In this document: positions 18,323 through 28,029 of the stretch, piece after piece
Position numbering within the stretch: position 1 is the first letter of the stretch
Layout: every line of letters begins with the position of its first letter
Assembly (NCBI RefSeq): GCF_000702825.1
Contig: NZ_JNKF01000012.1
Coordinates: forward strand, 496,001-560,000
Origin: Prevotella sp. P6B1
GTDB taxonomy: Bacteria; Bacteroidota; Bacteroidia; Bacteroidales; Bacteroidaceae
DNA: 64,000 bases
Reading direction: 5' to 3'
The notes under the pieces: generated by a model
The model's input: the letters and a program-made list of their open reading frames with translations, nothing else
What the model was told of the DNA's origin: nothing
Database searches by the model: none
Program-made: the position numbers and the translations under genes

Positions 18323-19564
18323 CTACAGCGCCACAGCCGAAAGCACCTTCTGCGTAGCACCCGACTGGCCTTTTACAAAATGTCCAGCCTTCTGACCCTG
18401 CTCCTGCAGGTAAGCAGCATCGGTAGCAAAACGGTCCATCTGGGCCGCAAACTCCTCGTAGCTGCTAATCTCAAAGCCACCGTTGGTCTTCAATCCCTGC
18501 GCCTCCTGGAACTTCTGGTTGTTGGGGCCGAAGAATACGGGCACATCCCATACTGCCGCCTCCAACAAATTGTGAATACCAACACCAAAGCCTCCACCGA
18601 CATAAGCCACATGGCCATAGTGATAGATGCTCGACAGCAAGCCGAAGCAGTTAATAATAAGTACTTCGTAATCATTGACCATTGACAATTGACCATTGGC
18701 CATTTTCTCTGCCTCGGTATAGCGGATGACCTTGCGACCTTCGAGAAGTTTTTCAATCTGCTTGAGATGTTCCTCACCTATCACATGAGGGGCGATAATC
18801 AGTTTCCAGTTCTTGTGGTCATTAAAATACTTAATGAAGATTTCCTCATCGGGAGGCCACGACGAACCAGCCACGAACACCTGTGGCGCATCTTTCACAA
18901 ATGCCTCAACAATAGGCAGTTGCTTGGCAGCCTCTTTAATCTGCAACACGCGGTCGAAACGGGTGTCGCCTACCACCGAGGTGTTGGTGATACCAATCTT
19001 GGCCAGCAACTCCTTACTGATCTCGTTCTGTACGAAGAAATGCGTGAAGCAATTAAGCACACGCCCGTACTGACGACCGTACCACTTAAAGAACACCTGC
19101 TCAGGACGGAAGATACTCGACACACTATACACAGGCACACCACGATGCTTCAGAATGTGCAGGTAGTTATACCAGAACTCGTACTTGATGAAGAAAGCCA
19201 TCACAGGACGAATAGTACGCAGAAAGCGACGCGCATTGGTGATGGTGTCGAGTGGCAGATAGGTGATAATATCAGCACCCTCGTAGTTCTTGCGCACCTC
19301 ATAGCCTGAGGGCGAGAAGAACGTGAGCAGAATCTTGTACTCAGGATGATCCTTGCGCAACTGCTCCATCAAGGGGCGTCCCTGCTCAAACTCACCCAGC
19401 GAGGCAGCATGGAACCACACGTACTTGGCATTCGGATCTACCTTTTCGCGTAGAATCTTGAAAGCCTCGCGCTCGCCACGCCACATTTTTCGTACCTTCG
19501 CATTGAAGCGGCTATAAATAGCCACTCCAAGAAGATACAGATATATTACAAGGTTATAAATCAT
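18323..19564 (-). CDS. waaA: 3-deoxy-D-manno-octulosonic acid (Kdo) transferase
   Basis: GT30 enzyme that adds Kdo to lipid IVA at the inner membrane; 413 residues. An N-terminal membrane segment (residues 3-18) is followed by HAASLGEFEQGRPL, the domain with FFIKYEFWYNYL, and the C-terminal nucleotide-sugar site YVGGGFGVGIHNLLEAA. Its ATG overlaps the gltX stop (TAATG). Residues about 288-298 (MANGQLSMVND) are encoded by a simple repeat of the kind normally found between genes, an in-frame insertion in a variable loop. Confidence 0.92.
   Translation of the reverse strand: MIYNLVIYLYLLGVAIYSRFNAKVRKMWRGEREAFKILREKVDPNAKYVWFHAASLGEFEQGRPLMEQLRKDHPEYKILLTFFSPSGYEVRKNYEGADIITYLPLDTITNARRFLRTIRPVMAFFIKYEFWYNYLHILKHRGVPVYSVSSIFRPEQVFFKWYGRQYGRVLNCFTHFFVQNEISKELLAKIGITNTSVVGDTRFDRVLQIKEAAKQLPIVEAFVKDAPQVFVAGSSWPPDEEIFIKYFNDHKNWKLIIAPHVIGEEHLKQIEKLLEGRKVIRYTEAEKMANGQLSMVNDYEVLIINCFGLLSSIYHYGHVAYVGGGFGVGIHNLLEAAVWDVPVFFGPNNQKFQEAQGLKTNGGFEISSYEEFAAQMDRFATDAAYLQEQGQKAGHFVKGQSGATQKVLSAVAL
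18671..18704 (-). repeat. Short repeat tract inside waaA
   Basis: The minus strand reads CAATGGTCAATTGTCAATGG and continues with another TCAATGA. It is a run of near-identical 8-10 base steps (AATGGTC/AATTGTC) read through in frame as part of WaaA. A similar low-complexity tract (AATTGTAAATTG type) lies between porM and porL. Confidence 0.7.
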
Positions 19565-21081
19565 TAGCCCAGTACTTCAATCGCACGTTTCATTCTGGCA
19601 ATGGTCTCTTCCTTACCTAAGAAGGCAGAGATATCGAACATGCCAGGACCCTTACCCTCGCCAACGAGCGTGAGTCGCCATGCGTTCATTACATTACCCA
19701 ACTTATACTCCTTCTGTTCAACCCAGGCATGAACAATCTGCTCCTGATTCTCGAGCGAGAAGTCGTCGATACCCTCAAGTACGCCGATCAGTTCGGTCAT
19801 CACCTGAGCAGAGTCTTCCTTCCAACGCTTCTTGGCAGTCTTCTCATCGTAGGCTGTAGGAGCCTCGAAGAAGAACGAGCAGAGTGGCCACATCTCGTGA
19901 ACAAACGACACACGATCCTTCATCATCTCAGTTACCTTGAGGATACGCTCTGAAGTCTCGTTAGGACAGTGCTCCTTCACGATAGGCTCGAAGAGCGCAG
20001 CAATCTCCTCATTGCTCTTCTTGAGGATATACTCGTGGTTGAACCAAACAGCCTTCTCGAAGGCGAACTTGGCACCAGCCTTTGAACACTTAGAGATATC
20101 GAACAGAGGAACCAGCTCATCGAGTGAGAAGATTTCCTGCTCGGTACCAGGATTCCATCCAAGCAGAGCCAGGAAGTTGATAACAGCCTCGGGGAAATAG
20201 CCATCCTCACGATAACCGCGAGAGGTCTCACCACTCTTAGGATCCTTCCACAGCAGTGGGAATACAGGGAATCCCAGACGGTCGCCATCACGCTTCGACA
20301 ACTTACCCTTACCATCGGGCTTCAGCAGCAATGGCAGGTGAGCAAACTGAGGCATGGTATCCTCCCAACCGAAAGCACGATACAACATGACGTGCAATGG
20401 AGCTGAAGGTAACCACTCCTCACCACGGATCACATGCGAGATTTCCATCAGATGGTCGTCAACGATGTTAGCCAGGTGATAAGTAGGCAACTCGTCGGCA
20501 CTCTTATAAAGTACCTTGTCATCACAGATATCACTCTTCACACGGACCTCGCCACGAATCAGGTCATTAACCAGAATCTCCTGACCTGCCTCAACCTTGA
20601 AGCGAACCACATACTGCTTACCCTCGGCAATCAGTTTCTCAACCTCTTCCTTAGGCATGGTCAGCGAGTTACGCATCTGTCCGCGGGTATGACAGTCGTA
20701 CTGGAAGTTCTGAATCTCAGCACGCTTAGCCTCCAATTCCTCTGGGGTATCGAAGGCAATATAAGCCTTATCGGCATCCAGCAGCTGCTGAACGTATTTC
20801 TTGTAAATATCACGACGTTCGCTCTGGCGATACGGACCTTTGTCGCCACCAAAGCTAACACCCTCATCAAACTTGATACCGAGCCACTTGAACGACTCGA
20901 TGATATACTCCTCAGCACCAGGCACGAAACGGTTACTATCGGTATCCTCGATACGGAAAACCAGATCACCACCATGCTGCTTGGCAAACAGGTAGTTATA
21001 CAATGCTGTGCGCACACCACCAATGTGCAAAGCACCCGTTGGACTGGGCGCAAAACGTACTCTAACTCTTCTTTCTGACAT
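19564..21081 (-). CDS. gltX: Glutamyl-tRNA synthetase
   Basis: Class I aminoacyl-tRNA synthetase charging tRNA-Glu; 505 residues. Signatures: [13 protein letters not shown] (HIGH-like) near residue 10, and KLSKRDG (KMSKS-like). The ATG of MSERRVRV is chosen; a TTG two codons earlier is in frame but weaker. It is the first gene of gltX-waaA-mpe-alkD. The -7 element TAACTTTG lies about 20 nt upstream, so the leader is very short. Confidence 0.96.
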   Translation of the reverse strand: MSERRVRVRFAPSPTGALHIGGVRTALYNYLFAKQHGGDLVFRIEDTDSNRFVPGAEEYIIESFKWLGIKFDEGVSFGGDKGPYRQSERRDIYKKYVQQLLDADKAYIAFDTPEELEAKRAEIQNFQYDCHTRGQMRNSLTMPKEEVEKLIAEGKQYVVRFKVEAGQEILVNDLIRGEVRVKSDICDDKVLYKSADELPTYHLANIVDDHLMEISHVIRGEEWLPSAPLHVMLYRAFGWEDTMPQFAHLPLLLKPDGKGKLSKRDGDRLGFPVFPLLWKDPKSGETSRGYREDGYFPEAVINFLALLGWNPGTEQEIFSLDELVPLFDISKCSKAGAKFAFEKAVWFNHEYILKKSNEEIAALFEPIVKEHCPNETSERILKVTEMMKDRVSFVHEMWPLCSFFFEAPTAYDEKTAKKRWKEDSAQVMTELIGVLEGIDDFSLENQEQIVHAWVEQKEYKLGNVMNAWRLTLVGEGKGPGMFDISAFLGKEETIARMKRAIEVLG

Positions 21082-21101
21082 AATCAATTAAAATTTGTGT
21101 G

Positions 21102-21109
21102 CAAAGTTA
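21102..21109 (-). promoter_or_regulatory. -7 element of the gltX operon promoter
   Basis: TAACTTTG on the minus strand, 20 nt before the gltX ATG, giving a leader of about 14 nt. No clear TTTG at the -33 distance. Confidence 0.55.
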
Positions 21110-21132
21110 CAAAAATTTTGAGAGTTTTTTCG

Positions 21133-21140
21133 TATTTTTG
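21133..21140 (+). promoter_or_regulatory. -7 element of the HD-phosphohydrolase promoter
   Basis: TATTTTTG followed by C matches TAnnTTTG and lies 27 nt before the ATG at 21168. It is 23 bp from the oppositely oriented gltX element, so the two promoters are nearly back to back. Confidence 0.5.
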
Positions 21141-21167
21141 CACCATAATTGCATAAAATACGTAGAA

Positions 21168-23219
21168 ATGAGTAGTTTTAACATCAAAAACGACCTTACT
21201 TGGCGCGATTTTTTGATTCGTTTGGGTCTAATCTTCGTAACCGTTGTCATCATCGTATGGATGATGCCACATAGCAGTCAGAATAATTTCAAGATTGAAA
21301 AAGGCCGACCTTGGATATATACGGACCTGAAAGCCCCATTCGACTTCCCCATCTATAAAAGTGACGAGGCTGTAAAGCTTGAACGCGACAGCATGATGAA
21401 ACAATACGAACCGTATTACATCATGAACCCAGAAACTGTTGTCAGACAACTACGCCAATTCTCTAAAGACTACTCAAACGGCATCCCCGGATTGCACAAC
21501 GATTACATCAGCATCATTTCCAACCGTTTACGCAGACTTTACGAACAGGGCATCATGAGCAATTCGGAATATGCCAAGATCAGTAAAGACACCTCGAAGT
21601 TTGTACGTATTGTCAACGGCAAGCATGCCACCAGCATACAGATTAGCAGAGTATACTCGGTGGTAGCGGCCTATGAGCAGATTTTCCAGGATCAGACTCT
21701 GGCTAAGCACCGAGACATCCTACAGAAATGCAATCTCAACGATTATATAACTCCCAATCTGCTCTACGACAAAGAACGAAGCGAGGCTAGTCTGAACGAC
21801 ATTCTCAACAGCATTCCTCTGGCCAGCGGACTGGTTCAGCGAGGCGAGAAGATCATTGACCGCGGTGATATCGTAGATGAGAAAACCTACAACAAACTAT
21901 TGTCATTCCAAAAAGAGATGGAGCGGCAGAATGTAGATCAGGAAAAGACACGTCTCAATATCATGGGACAAATTCTGTTTACAACCATCTTCATCACCTG
22001 CTTCACGATATTCCTGACACTGTTCAGAAAAGACTATTTCGAAAAGGTCAGATCCACCACTATGCTGTACACAGAGATTGTACTTTTCACCATTATCGCA
22101 TCGATGATGGTCAAGCATAGTGTGCTTCACGTCTACATCGTGCCCTTTGCAATGGTACCTATCTTTATTCGTGTGTTCATGGATTCAAGAACAGCATTCA
22201 TGGCACATACAACGATGATTATGACGTGCGCCTGCTTCTTACAGTATCCGCTGGAGTTTGTTGCAGTAGAAATGGTATCAGGACTGGTGGCCATTTTCTC
22301 TTTGCGTGAGTTGTCCAGTCGTTCTCAACTGTTCTGGACTGCAGTCTCTGTCACCGCAGCAGGCATACTCACAAATCTGGCACTCGACTGGATACACATC
22401 AACGACCTCTCCAAGATCAGTTATAGCGAGTACAACTACCTGATCATCAACGGCGTACTGTTATTCTGCTCCTACCCCTTGCTTTATGTCATTGAGAAGG
22501 CTTTCGGCTTTACTTCAAACATCACCCTGATTGAATTGTCGGATATGAACAAGGAGCTGCTCCGGAAGATGAGTGAAGTAGCCCCAGGCACCTTCCAGCA
22601 CTCTATACAGGTAGGTAACCTCGCCGCCGAGATAGCTAACAAGATTGGTGCAAAAAGCCAATTGGTACGTACGGGTGCGCTTTATCACGACATCGGTAAG
22701 ATCAGCAATCCTATCTACTTTACCGAGAACCAATCAGGTGTAAATCCGCATGAGAAGATGAGCTACATCGATAGTGCACAGATGATTATCAGCCACGTGA
22801 CAGAGGGCACAAAACTGGCCGACAAGTACAACCTGCCCAACATGATTAAGGAGTTTATCACCACCCATCATGGACAAGGCAAAACGAAGTATTTCTACGT
22901 ACAATACAAGAACGAACATCCTGACGAGGAGGTCGACGACTTACTGTTCACTTATCCTGGTCCCAATCCGTTTACTAAAGAACAGGCCATCCTGATGATG
23001 GCTGATACTGTAGAAGCAGCATCACGCTCACTGCCCGACTACACCGAGAAATCAATCCGCGACCTGGTAAACAGACTGATTGACGCCCAAGTTGCCGAAG
23101 GATACTTCAAAGAATGTCCTATCACATTCCGTGATATTGCCTATGCCAAGACCGTACTGATAGAGAAACTGAAGACCATCTATCATACCCGCGTAAGCTA
23201 TCCCGAGCTGAAGAAGTAG
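21168..23219 (+). CDS. 7TM-HD family phosphohydrolase (PgpH/YqfF-like)
   Basis: Inner membrane protein of 683 residues. A first membrane helix (IRLGLIFVTVVIIVWMM) is followed by an extracytoplasmic domain (residues about 45-270), a block of about seven helices (residues about 285-470), and a cytoplasmic HD domain with His507-Asp508 in ALYHDIGKI and a further TTHHGQGK. In Firmicutes PgpH hydrolyses c-di-AMP; that substrate is only inferred here. The upstream GTG-started extension is rejected because it covers the promoter. A repeat-rich spacer follows the stop. Confidence 0.9.
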   Translation: MSSFNIKNDLTWRDFLIRLGLIFVTVVIIVWMMPHSSQNNFKIEKGRPWIYTDLKAPFDFPIYKSDEAVKLERDSMMKQYEPYYIMNPETVVRQLRQFSKDYSNGIPGLHNDYISIISNRLRRLYEQGIMSNSEYAKISKDTSKFVRIVNGKHATSIQISRVYSVVAAYEQIFQDQTLAKHRDILQKCNLNDYITPNLLYDKERSEASLNDILNSIPLASGLVQRGEKIIDRGDIVDEKTYNKLLSFQKEMERQNVDQEKTRLNIMGQILFTTIFITCFTIFLTLFRKDYFEKVRSTTMLYTEIVLFTIIASMMVKHSVLHVYIVPFAMVPIFIRVFMDSRTAFMAHTTMIMTCACFLQYPLEFVAVEMVSGLVAIFSLRELSSRSQLFWTAVSVTAAGILTNLALDWIHINDLSKISYSEYNYLIINGVLLFCSYPLLYVIEKAFGFTSNITLIELSDMNKELLRKMSEVAPGTFQHSIQVGNLAAEIANKIGAKSQLVRTGALYHDIGKISNPIYFTENQSGVNPHEKMSYIDSAQMIISHVTEGTKLADKYNLPNMIKEFITTHHGQGKTKYFYVQYKNEHPDEEVDDLLFTYPGPNPFTKEQAILMMADTVEAASRSLPDYTEKSIRDLVNRLIDAQVAEGYFKECPITFRDIAYAKTVLIEKLKTIYHTRVSYPELKK

Positions 23220-23224
23220 GCAAA

Positions 23225-23312
23225 CTTGCACAATTACACCCAAAAGTGTGCAAAAACATGCACACTTTTGCACATTTGTGCAGGTTTGTGTGCAATTTTC
23301 GTTAAACTACGT
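23225..23312. repeat. Degenerate TGCA-rich array with 20-22 bp period and 12-bp stem-loop
   Basis: Directly after the phosphohydrolase stop, TGCA recurs at 23227, 23249, 23259, 23269, 23279 and 23291, giving units spaced 22, 20 and 22. One unit contains TGCACATTTGTGCA (two 6-base arms around TT). A perfect 12-base inverted repeat CAAAAGTGTGCA/TGCACACTTTTG with a 6-base loop spans 23241-23270 and could act as a terminator, though no T-run follows. It looks like a looser version of the two 22-bp arrays elsewhere in the window. Confidence 0.55.
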
Positions 23313-23354
23313 TAACATTGTGTGCGGGAACATAAGATTTTAAAACAATCCATA

Positions 23355-23362
23355 TACCTTTG
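23355..23362 (+). promoter_or_regulatory. -7 element of the FadL-like gene promoter
   Basis: TACCTTTG followed by C, 30 nt before the ATG at 23393. No TTTG at the right -33 distance. Confidence 0.5.
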
Positions 23363-23392
23363 CAGCCGATTTTGAAAAAATTTTTTAAAAAG

Positions 23393-24955
23393 ATGAAAAA
23401 GATTAATGTCTTGCTTGCCAGCCTGATGCTGACAGCAGCCACAACAACAGCCACAGCAGGTGGCATCTTAACCAACACCAACCAGAGTATCGATTTCTTG
23501 CGCAATCCTGCACGAGATGCAGCCATTGGTCTTGATGGTGTGTATAGCAACCCTGCTGGTGTAGCGTTTCTGCCCGAAGGATTCTATTTCGGTATCAACT
23601 GGCAGTATGCCCACCAGACTCGTACTATCGAGTGTAACAACCCACTCTTTGCTTTGGGAAAGAAGAACGATGGTAAGAGTACCAAAACTTTCGAGGGTAT
23701 CGCTGACGCGCCATTCATTCCTTCTATCCAAGCCGCTTACAACAAAGGCAACTGGAGTTTGCAATTCAACTTCTCAGTACCTGCCGGTGGCGGCGCATGT
23801 GAGTTTGCCGACGGACTCGGCTCGTTCGAAAGCGTAGTAGGCGGTATTGCACAGCAACTCAGTGGACTCGACCAATTGGCCACAGCCTTAGGTCAGACTG
23901 CTCCTGGAGTTTCTGGTTATGACATGGATGGCTACATGCAAGGACGTCAATACTATTTTGGTTTCCAACTGGGCGCAGCCTATAAGATTACCCCTAACCT
24001 CTCTGTATATGGAGGTCTGCGTGTGCTCTATGGCACAGCTACCTACAAGGCCAAGATCAGTAATATTATGGTAAAGACCGGTAATCAGTATGTTGACTTC
24101 GGTAGTTTCCTTCAGACAGCTACAGCTATGGTTGAAGGCGGTATCACAACTGTAAACAATGGCATTGCAACTGTGAATGCGGGTATAGCCCAATATGAGG
24201 CAGCGGGTGCTCCTGTTCCTGCAGAGCTGACAGCCAAAAAGACACAATTAGAGGCTACCAGCCAGACACTCGACAACACCAACAAGTCGCTCAATCAGTT
24301 GCAGAAGTATTCTGAGGGTGTAAACCTGCTTTGTAACCAGTCGAGTGTAGGTGTGGCTCCTGTGATTGGTATCGACTGGCGGGTAGGCAAGTTCAACTTT
24401 GCCGCCAAATACGAGGCCAAGACCGAGATCCACATGAAAAACGAGTCGACCGTTAACAAAGCCAGCGAGATTCCCGCTGTGAATAAATTCAAGGACGCAG
24501 AAAAGATTGACGAAGACTCGCCTGCCCAGTTAGCTTTGGGTGCAATGTGGAACATCTCAAAAGATTTCCGTCTGAACTTAGGTTATCACCACTTCTATGA
24601 TAAAGATGTAAAATGGTATAACAACACGCAGGATCTGCTGGGCGGCGGTACCAACGAGTATCTGGCAGGTGCCGAGTGGGATCTGACCAACAAGCTCACC
24701 ATCAGCGGTGGTACACAGCTCACACGCTACCAACTCACCGATGAGTATATGAACGACATGTCGTTCGTGGTAAACAGCTACAGCATTGGTTTTGGTTTCA
24801 ACTACAAGGCCAGCGACAAGGTAACCCTGAAGGCTGCCTACTTCCAGACCAACTACGGTCACTACGATCGTGTTACCTCTACCGAGCCATTGGTTAGTGA
24901 TTCATTCACCCGTACCAACCGCGTACTCGGTATTGGCTGCGAACTGAATTTCTAA
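23393..24955 (+). CDS. Outer membrane transport protein, OmpP1/FadL family
   Basis: 520-residue outer membrane beta-barrel of the hydrophobic-substrate channel family. Signal peptide MKKINVLLASLMLTAATTTA, then a FadL-like N-terminal plug region (DFLRNPARDAAIGLDGVYSNPAG: the asparagine-proline motif is typical), and barrel strands to a terminal aromatic-rich end LGIGCELNF with final Phe. A Gln/Thr-rich segment near residues 270-310 is predicted coiled. The start is set by the signal peptide; an upstream in-frame start overlaps the promoter. A strong terminator follows. Confidence 0.87.
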   Translation: MKKINVLLASLMLTAATTTATAGGILTNTNQSIDFLRNPARDAAIGLDGVYSNPAGVAFLPEGFYFGINWQYAHQTRTIECNNPLFALGKKNDGKSTKTFEGIADAPFIPSIQAAYNKGNWSLQFNFSVPAGGGACEFADGLGSFESVVGGIAQQLSGLDQLATALGQTAPGVSGYDMDGYMQGRQYYFGFQLGAAYKITPNLSVYGGLRVLYGTATYKAKISNIMVKTGNQYVDFGSFLQTATAMVEGGITTVNNGIATVNAGIAQYEAAGAPVPAELTAKKTQLEATSQTLDNTNKSLNQLQKYSEGVNLLCNQSSVGVAPVIGIDWRVGKFNFAAKYEAKTEIHMKNESTVNKASEIPAVNKFKDAEKIDEDSPAQLALGAMWNISKDFRLNLGYHHFYDKDVKWYNNTQDLLGGGTNEYLAGAEWDLTNKLTISGGTQLTRYQLTDEYMNDMSFVVNSYSIGFGFNYKASDKVTLKAAYFQTNYGHYDRVTSTEPLVSDSFTRTNRVLGIGCELNF

Positions 24956-24981
24956 GAATCAGAAGAGACTAAAGAAAATAG

Positions 24982-25011
24982 AGCCGAATGTTTGGAGCAT
25001 TCGGCTTTTTT
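24982..25011 (+). terminator. Rho-independent terminator after the FadL-like gene
   Basis: Perfect 9-bp stem AGCCGAATG/CATTCGGCT, 7-base loop TTTGGAG, then six T. A textbook intrinsic terminator. Its loop doubles as the likely -33 element of the next promoter. Confidence 0.9.
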
Positions 25012-25022
25012 GTGTACCTTTG
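24991..25022 (+). promoter_or_regulatory. Promoter of priA, overlapping the preceding terminator
   Basis: TTTG (24991-24994, in the terminator loop), 20 nt, then TACCTTTG (25015-25022). The priA ATG at 25030 lies only 7 nt after this -7 element, about where transcription should start, so the message would be leaderless or nearly so. Confidence 0.6.
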
Positions 25023-25029
25023 CCGACTG

Positions 25030-27285
25030 ATGAAATATGCAGATGTGATATTGCCAGTTCCCCTGACGGGATTGTTCACCTATGCAGTGCCAGAGGGCAT
25101 GGTGCTGAAGGTGGGCGTTCGCGTGCTTGTTACTTTCGGACGCAGCAAGACCTACCTTGGCATAGTGGCACGTCTGCACAATGATAAACCACAAGACTAT
25201 CAAGTCAAGGTCATCAGTCAGGTAATGGATGCCGAGCCCATCATCACCGACCATCAACTGAAACTTTGGCAATGGATTGCCGACTACTACATGTCGCCCA
25301 TTGGCGAGGTGTACAAAGCAGCTCTCCCTTCAGGATTGAAAGCCGAAGACGGCTACCGCCCCAAGACAGAACTCTATATCCAACTGTCGTCCAAGTTCCG
25401 CAATGAACAAGCCTTGCATGTTGCCATTGATATGTTACAACGAGCTCCCAAGCAACTGAAGGCGTTTCTGAATTATCTCGAACTATCAGCATGGGACCAG
25501 TTAGGTGCAGGCGAAGAACAGTTTGAGATTACACGCGAAGAGCTAATCAATCAGGGACATACACTTCAATCAGTGAATGCGCTGGTACAACGTGGCTTGC
25601 TTGAGACATACGACAAAGAGGTTGGAAGATTGAATTACGGCGGCGAACCACATCCCGAGCTAATCAAACCATTAAGCGAAGTCCAACAGGAGGCGTATAA
25701 CCAGATTCAGTTCTCGTTTTTGCAGAAGAATGTTACACTATTACATGGCGTCACCTCAAGCGGAAAGACTGAGATCTATATCCATCTGATACAACAGGCT
25801 TTGAACAAGCATCAGCAAGTGCTCTATCTGTTGCCGGAGATTGCCCTCACCGTACAGATGATGCAACGACTGCAACGGGTGTTTGGCAATCGTTTAGGTA
25901 TCTATCACAGCAAATACTCTGATGCCGAGCGCGTGGAAATATGGCAGAAACAGCTATCGCAGCATCCCTACGACGTGATACTGGGAGCCCGAAGTGCCGT
26001 ACTGTTACCTTTCCAGAATCTGGGACTGGTGATTATCGATGAGGAGCATGTTTCGTCTTATAAGCAACAGGATCCAGCCCCCCGTTATCATGCCCGTTCA
26101 GCTGCTATCATGCTGGCACAGATGTATGGTGCCAAGACGTTGTTAGGAACAGCCACGCCCTCACTCGAGACCTATCATAATGCCAAAAGCGGGAAATATG
26201 GATTAGTAGAACTCTTCCAAAGATATAAAGGTATAGAGTTACCAGAAATTCAGGTGGTTGACATCAAGGATCTACAGCACCGCAAAATGATGAATGGTCC
26301 CTTCTCCCCCTTGTTATTGACAAAGACACGTGAAGCATTGGAACGTGGTGAGCAGGTCATCCTCTTCCAGAACCGTCGTGGCTATGCGCCAATGATAGAG
26401 TGTAAGCAGTGTGGTTGGGTTCCTCATTGCCAGCATTGCGATGTATCGCTTACATTACATCGTAACATGAACCAGTTGACTTGTCACTACTGCGGATATA
26501 CCTATCAGGTTCCCACCGAGTGTCCAGCCTGTGGCAGCAAGGAACTCCTGACAAAAGGCTATGGCACAGAGAAGATAGAGGATCAGTTGCGCGACATCTT
26601 CCCTGAGGCCCGCATCGCTCGCATGGACCTCGATACCACCAGAACCCGTAATGCCTACGAACGTATTATCAGCGATTTCTCGTCAGGGCGTACCAATCTG
26701 TTGATTGGCACACAGATGATTTCTAAAGGACTCGACTTCGATAAAGTGTCGGTGGTGGGGATTCTCAATGCCGACAATCTGCTAAACTATCCTGATTTCC
26801 GTGCCTACGAACAAGCCTATATGATGATGGCACAAGTAAGTGGACGAGCTGGCAGAAAGGGGAAGCGCGGTCTGGTAATTTTGCAAACTAAATCACCAGC
26901 ACTCCCAGTTATCCAACAGGTAGTACAAAATGACTATACAAGTTTGTATAACTCACTGATAGCGGAACGCCAACAATTCCACTATCCGCCTTATTACCGT
27001 TTGGTCTACGTCTACCTGAAGCATCGGTCTGATGCAGTAGTCGAGACTGCAAGCATCGAAATGGGGAGTAGATTGCGCAAGTGGTTCTCTACCCGTGTGC
27101 TTGGACCCGACAAGCCAGCCATTGCCAAAGTAAAATCACTCTCCATACGAAAGCTTGTATTGAAGTTGGAACTGGGCATCAACATGGCTGATGTACGGAA
27201 ATATTTAGCGCTTGCCCAGCAACAGATGCTACAAGACAAGCGCTATACGTCATTACAGATCTACTTCGACGTAGACCCGCTATAA
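25030..27285 (+). CDS. priA: Primosomal protein N' (replication restart helicase PriA)
   Basis: Helicase that reloads the replisome at stalled forks; 751 residues. N-terminal 3'-DNA-binding domain (ADVILPVPLTGLFTY), Walker A GVTSSGKTE (residues 240-248), DEEH box near residue 337, zinc cysteines in CKQCGWVPHCQHCD and CHYCGYTY...CPACGS, and helicase motif V GTQMISKGLDF. MKYADVILP is chosen as the start; an in-frame ATG at 24988 lies inside the terminator. It ends 9 bp from the convergent porin gene with no terminator visible between. Confidence 0.95.
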   Translation: MKYADVILPVPLTGLFTYAVPEGMVLKVGVRVLVTFGRSKTYLGIVARLHNDKPQDYQVKVISQVMDAEPIITDHQLKLWQWIADYYMSPIGEVYKAALPSGLKAEDGYRPKTELYIQLSSKFRNEQALHVAIDMLQRAPKQLKAFLNYLELSAWDQLGAGEEQFEITREELINQGHTLQSVNALVQRGLLETYDKEVGRLNYGGEPHPELIKPLSEVQQEAYNQIQFSFLQKNVTLLHGVTSSGKTEIYIHLIQQALNKHQQVLYLLPEIALTVQMMQRLQRVFGNRLGIYHSKYSDAERVEIWQKQLSQHPYDVILGARSAVLLPFQNLGLVIIDEEHVSSYKQQDPAPRYHARSAAIMLAQMYGAKTLLGTATPSLETYHNAKSGKYGLVELFQRYKGIELPEIQVVDIKDLQHRKMMNGPFSPLLLTKTREALERGEQVILFQNRRGYAPMIECKQCGWVPHCQHCDVSLTLHRNMNQLTCHYCGYTYQVPTECPACGSKELLTKGYGTEKIEDQLRDIFPEARIARMDLDTTRTRNAYERIISDFSSGRTNLLIGTQMISKGLDFDKVSVVGILNADNLLNYPDFRAYEQAYMMMAQVSGRAGRKGKRGLVILQTKSPALPVIQQVVQNDYTSLYNSLIAERQQFHYPPYYRLVYVYLKHRSDAVVETASIEMGSRLRKWFSTRVLGPDKPAIAKVKSLSIRKLVLKLELGINMADVRKYLALAQQQMLQDKRYTSLQIYFDVDPL

Positions 27286-27294
27286 ATCCTATTC

Positions 27295-27912
27295 TTAGAA
27301 GAAATAAGCTACAGACAACTGCCAAGCATTAGCCTTAGTCTTGCCTGTAACAGTATTCCATGTAGTAGTGCCAACAGCCTCTACGACTTCAAAATCACCA
27401 GTTTTACCAAGAGCGATATTGTAGTTAGCTGATACCTGCAAATGATTCAGCAGCATCAATCCAAGACCTACATTAGCACTCAGGTTAGAACTTCTCAGTG
27501 TCCAGCCTGCGGCTTGCTTATTAACAGCTTCAACAGAATTACTCTTATCGCCGAGATTAAAACCGAACTGAGGACCAGCAAAGAGATAGATGCTGGCAGT
27601 ATTACCTAAACCAAAACCATAACGGAGATTAACAGGAACCTGAATAGACTGCTGCTTCATGGTCTCATTCTCCAACTTGGCAGAACGCTGATCATACAAA
27701 GCAGAGGCATCGATACCAAGACCTACGATGGGAAGGGTAAAGTTAACAGTCGGACCGATAAAGAAACCTGCCTGATTTGACTTATCGGCTACAGAATTAT
27801 CAAACTTCATGGTTGTCAGGTTAAGACCACCCTTAACACCAAACTTCAACTGTGCATTGGCAGCAACGGTCATCGTTGCCAGCAGCACTACCAAAGTAAA
27901 AATTTTCTTCAT
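27295..27912 (-). CDS. Outer membrane beta-barrel protein (PorT-like porin family)
   Basis: 205 residues with a signal peptide (MKKIFTLVVLLATMTVAANA) and an eight-stranded barrel pattern typical of the Bacteroidetes outer-membrane beta-barrel family (KFGVKGGLNLTTMKF start, aromatic last residue in SVAYFF). Function is not known for this family in general. Single gene, own promoter, convergent with priA. Confidence 0.85.
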   Translation of the reverse strand: MKKIFTLVVLLATMTVAANAQLKFGVKGGLNLTTMKFDNSVADKSNQAGFFIGPTVNFTLPIVGLGIDASALYDQRSAKLENETMKQQSIQVPVNLRYGFGLGNTASIYLFAGPQFGFNLGDKSNSVEAVNKQAAGWTLRSSNLSANVGLGLMLLNHLQVSANYNIALGKTGDFEVVEAVGTTTWNTVTGKTKANAWQLSVAYFF

Positions 27913-27954
27913 AACTTATTCGGATTAAATTGTTAATGAATCTCTCGATGGGTG

Positions 27955-27962
27955 CAAAGTTA
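27955..27962 (-). promoter_or_regulatory. -7 element of the porin promoter
   Basis: TAACTTTG followed by C on the minus strand, 42 nt before the porin ATG. No TTTG seen at the -33 distance. Confidence 0.5.
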
Positions 27963-28029
27963 CGAAAAAAGTCGGAATAGAGAAGGAAATAGCCGTATTT
28001 TTTCGATGATTATTTCCTATTTCCTGCCA

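Noticed and set aside
21082..21167. Upstream GTG/TTG starts of gltX and the HD phosphohydrolase
   Set aside because: They overlap the -7 promoter elements, and the downstream ATG starts match the families.
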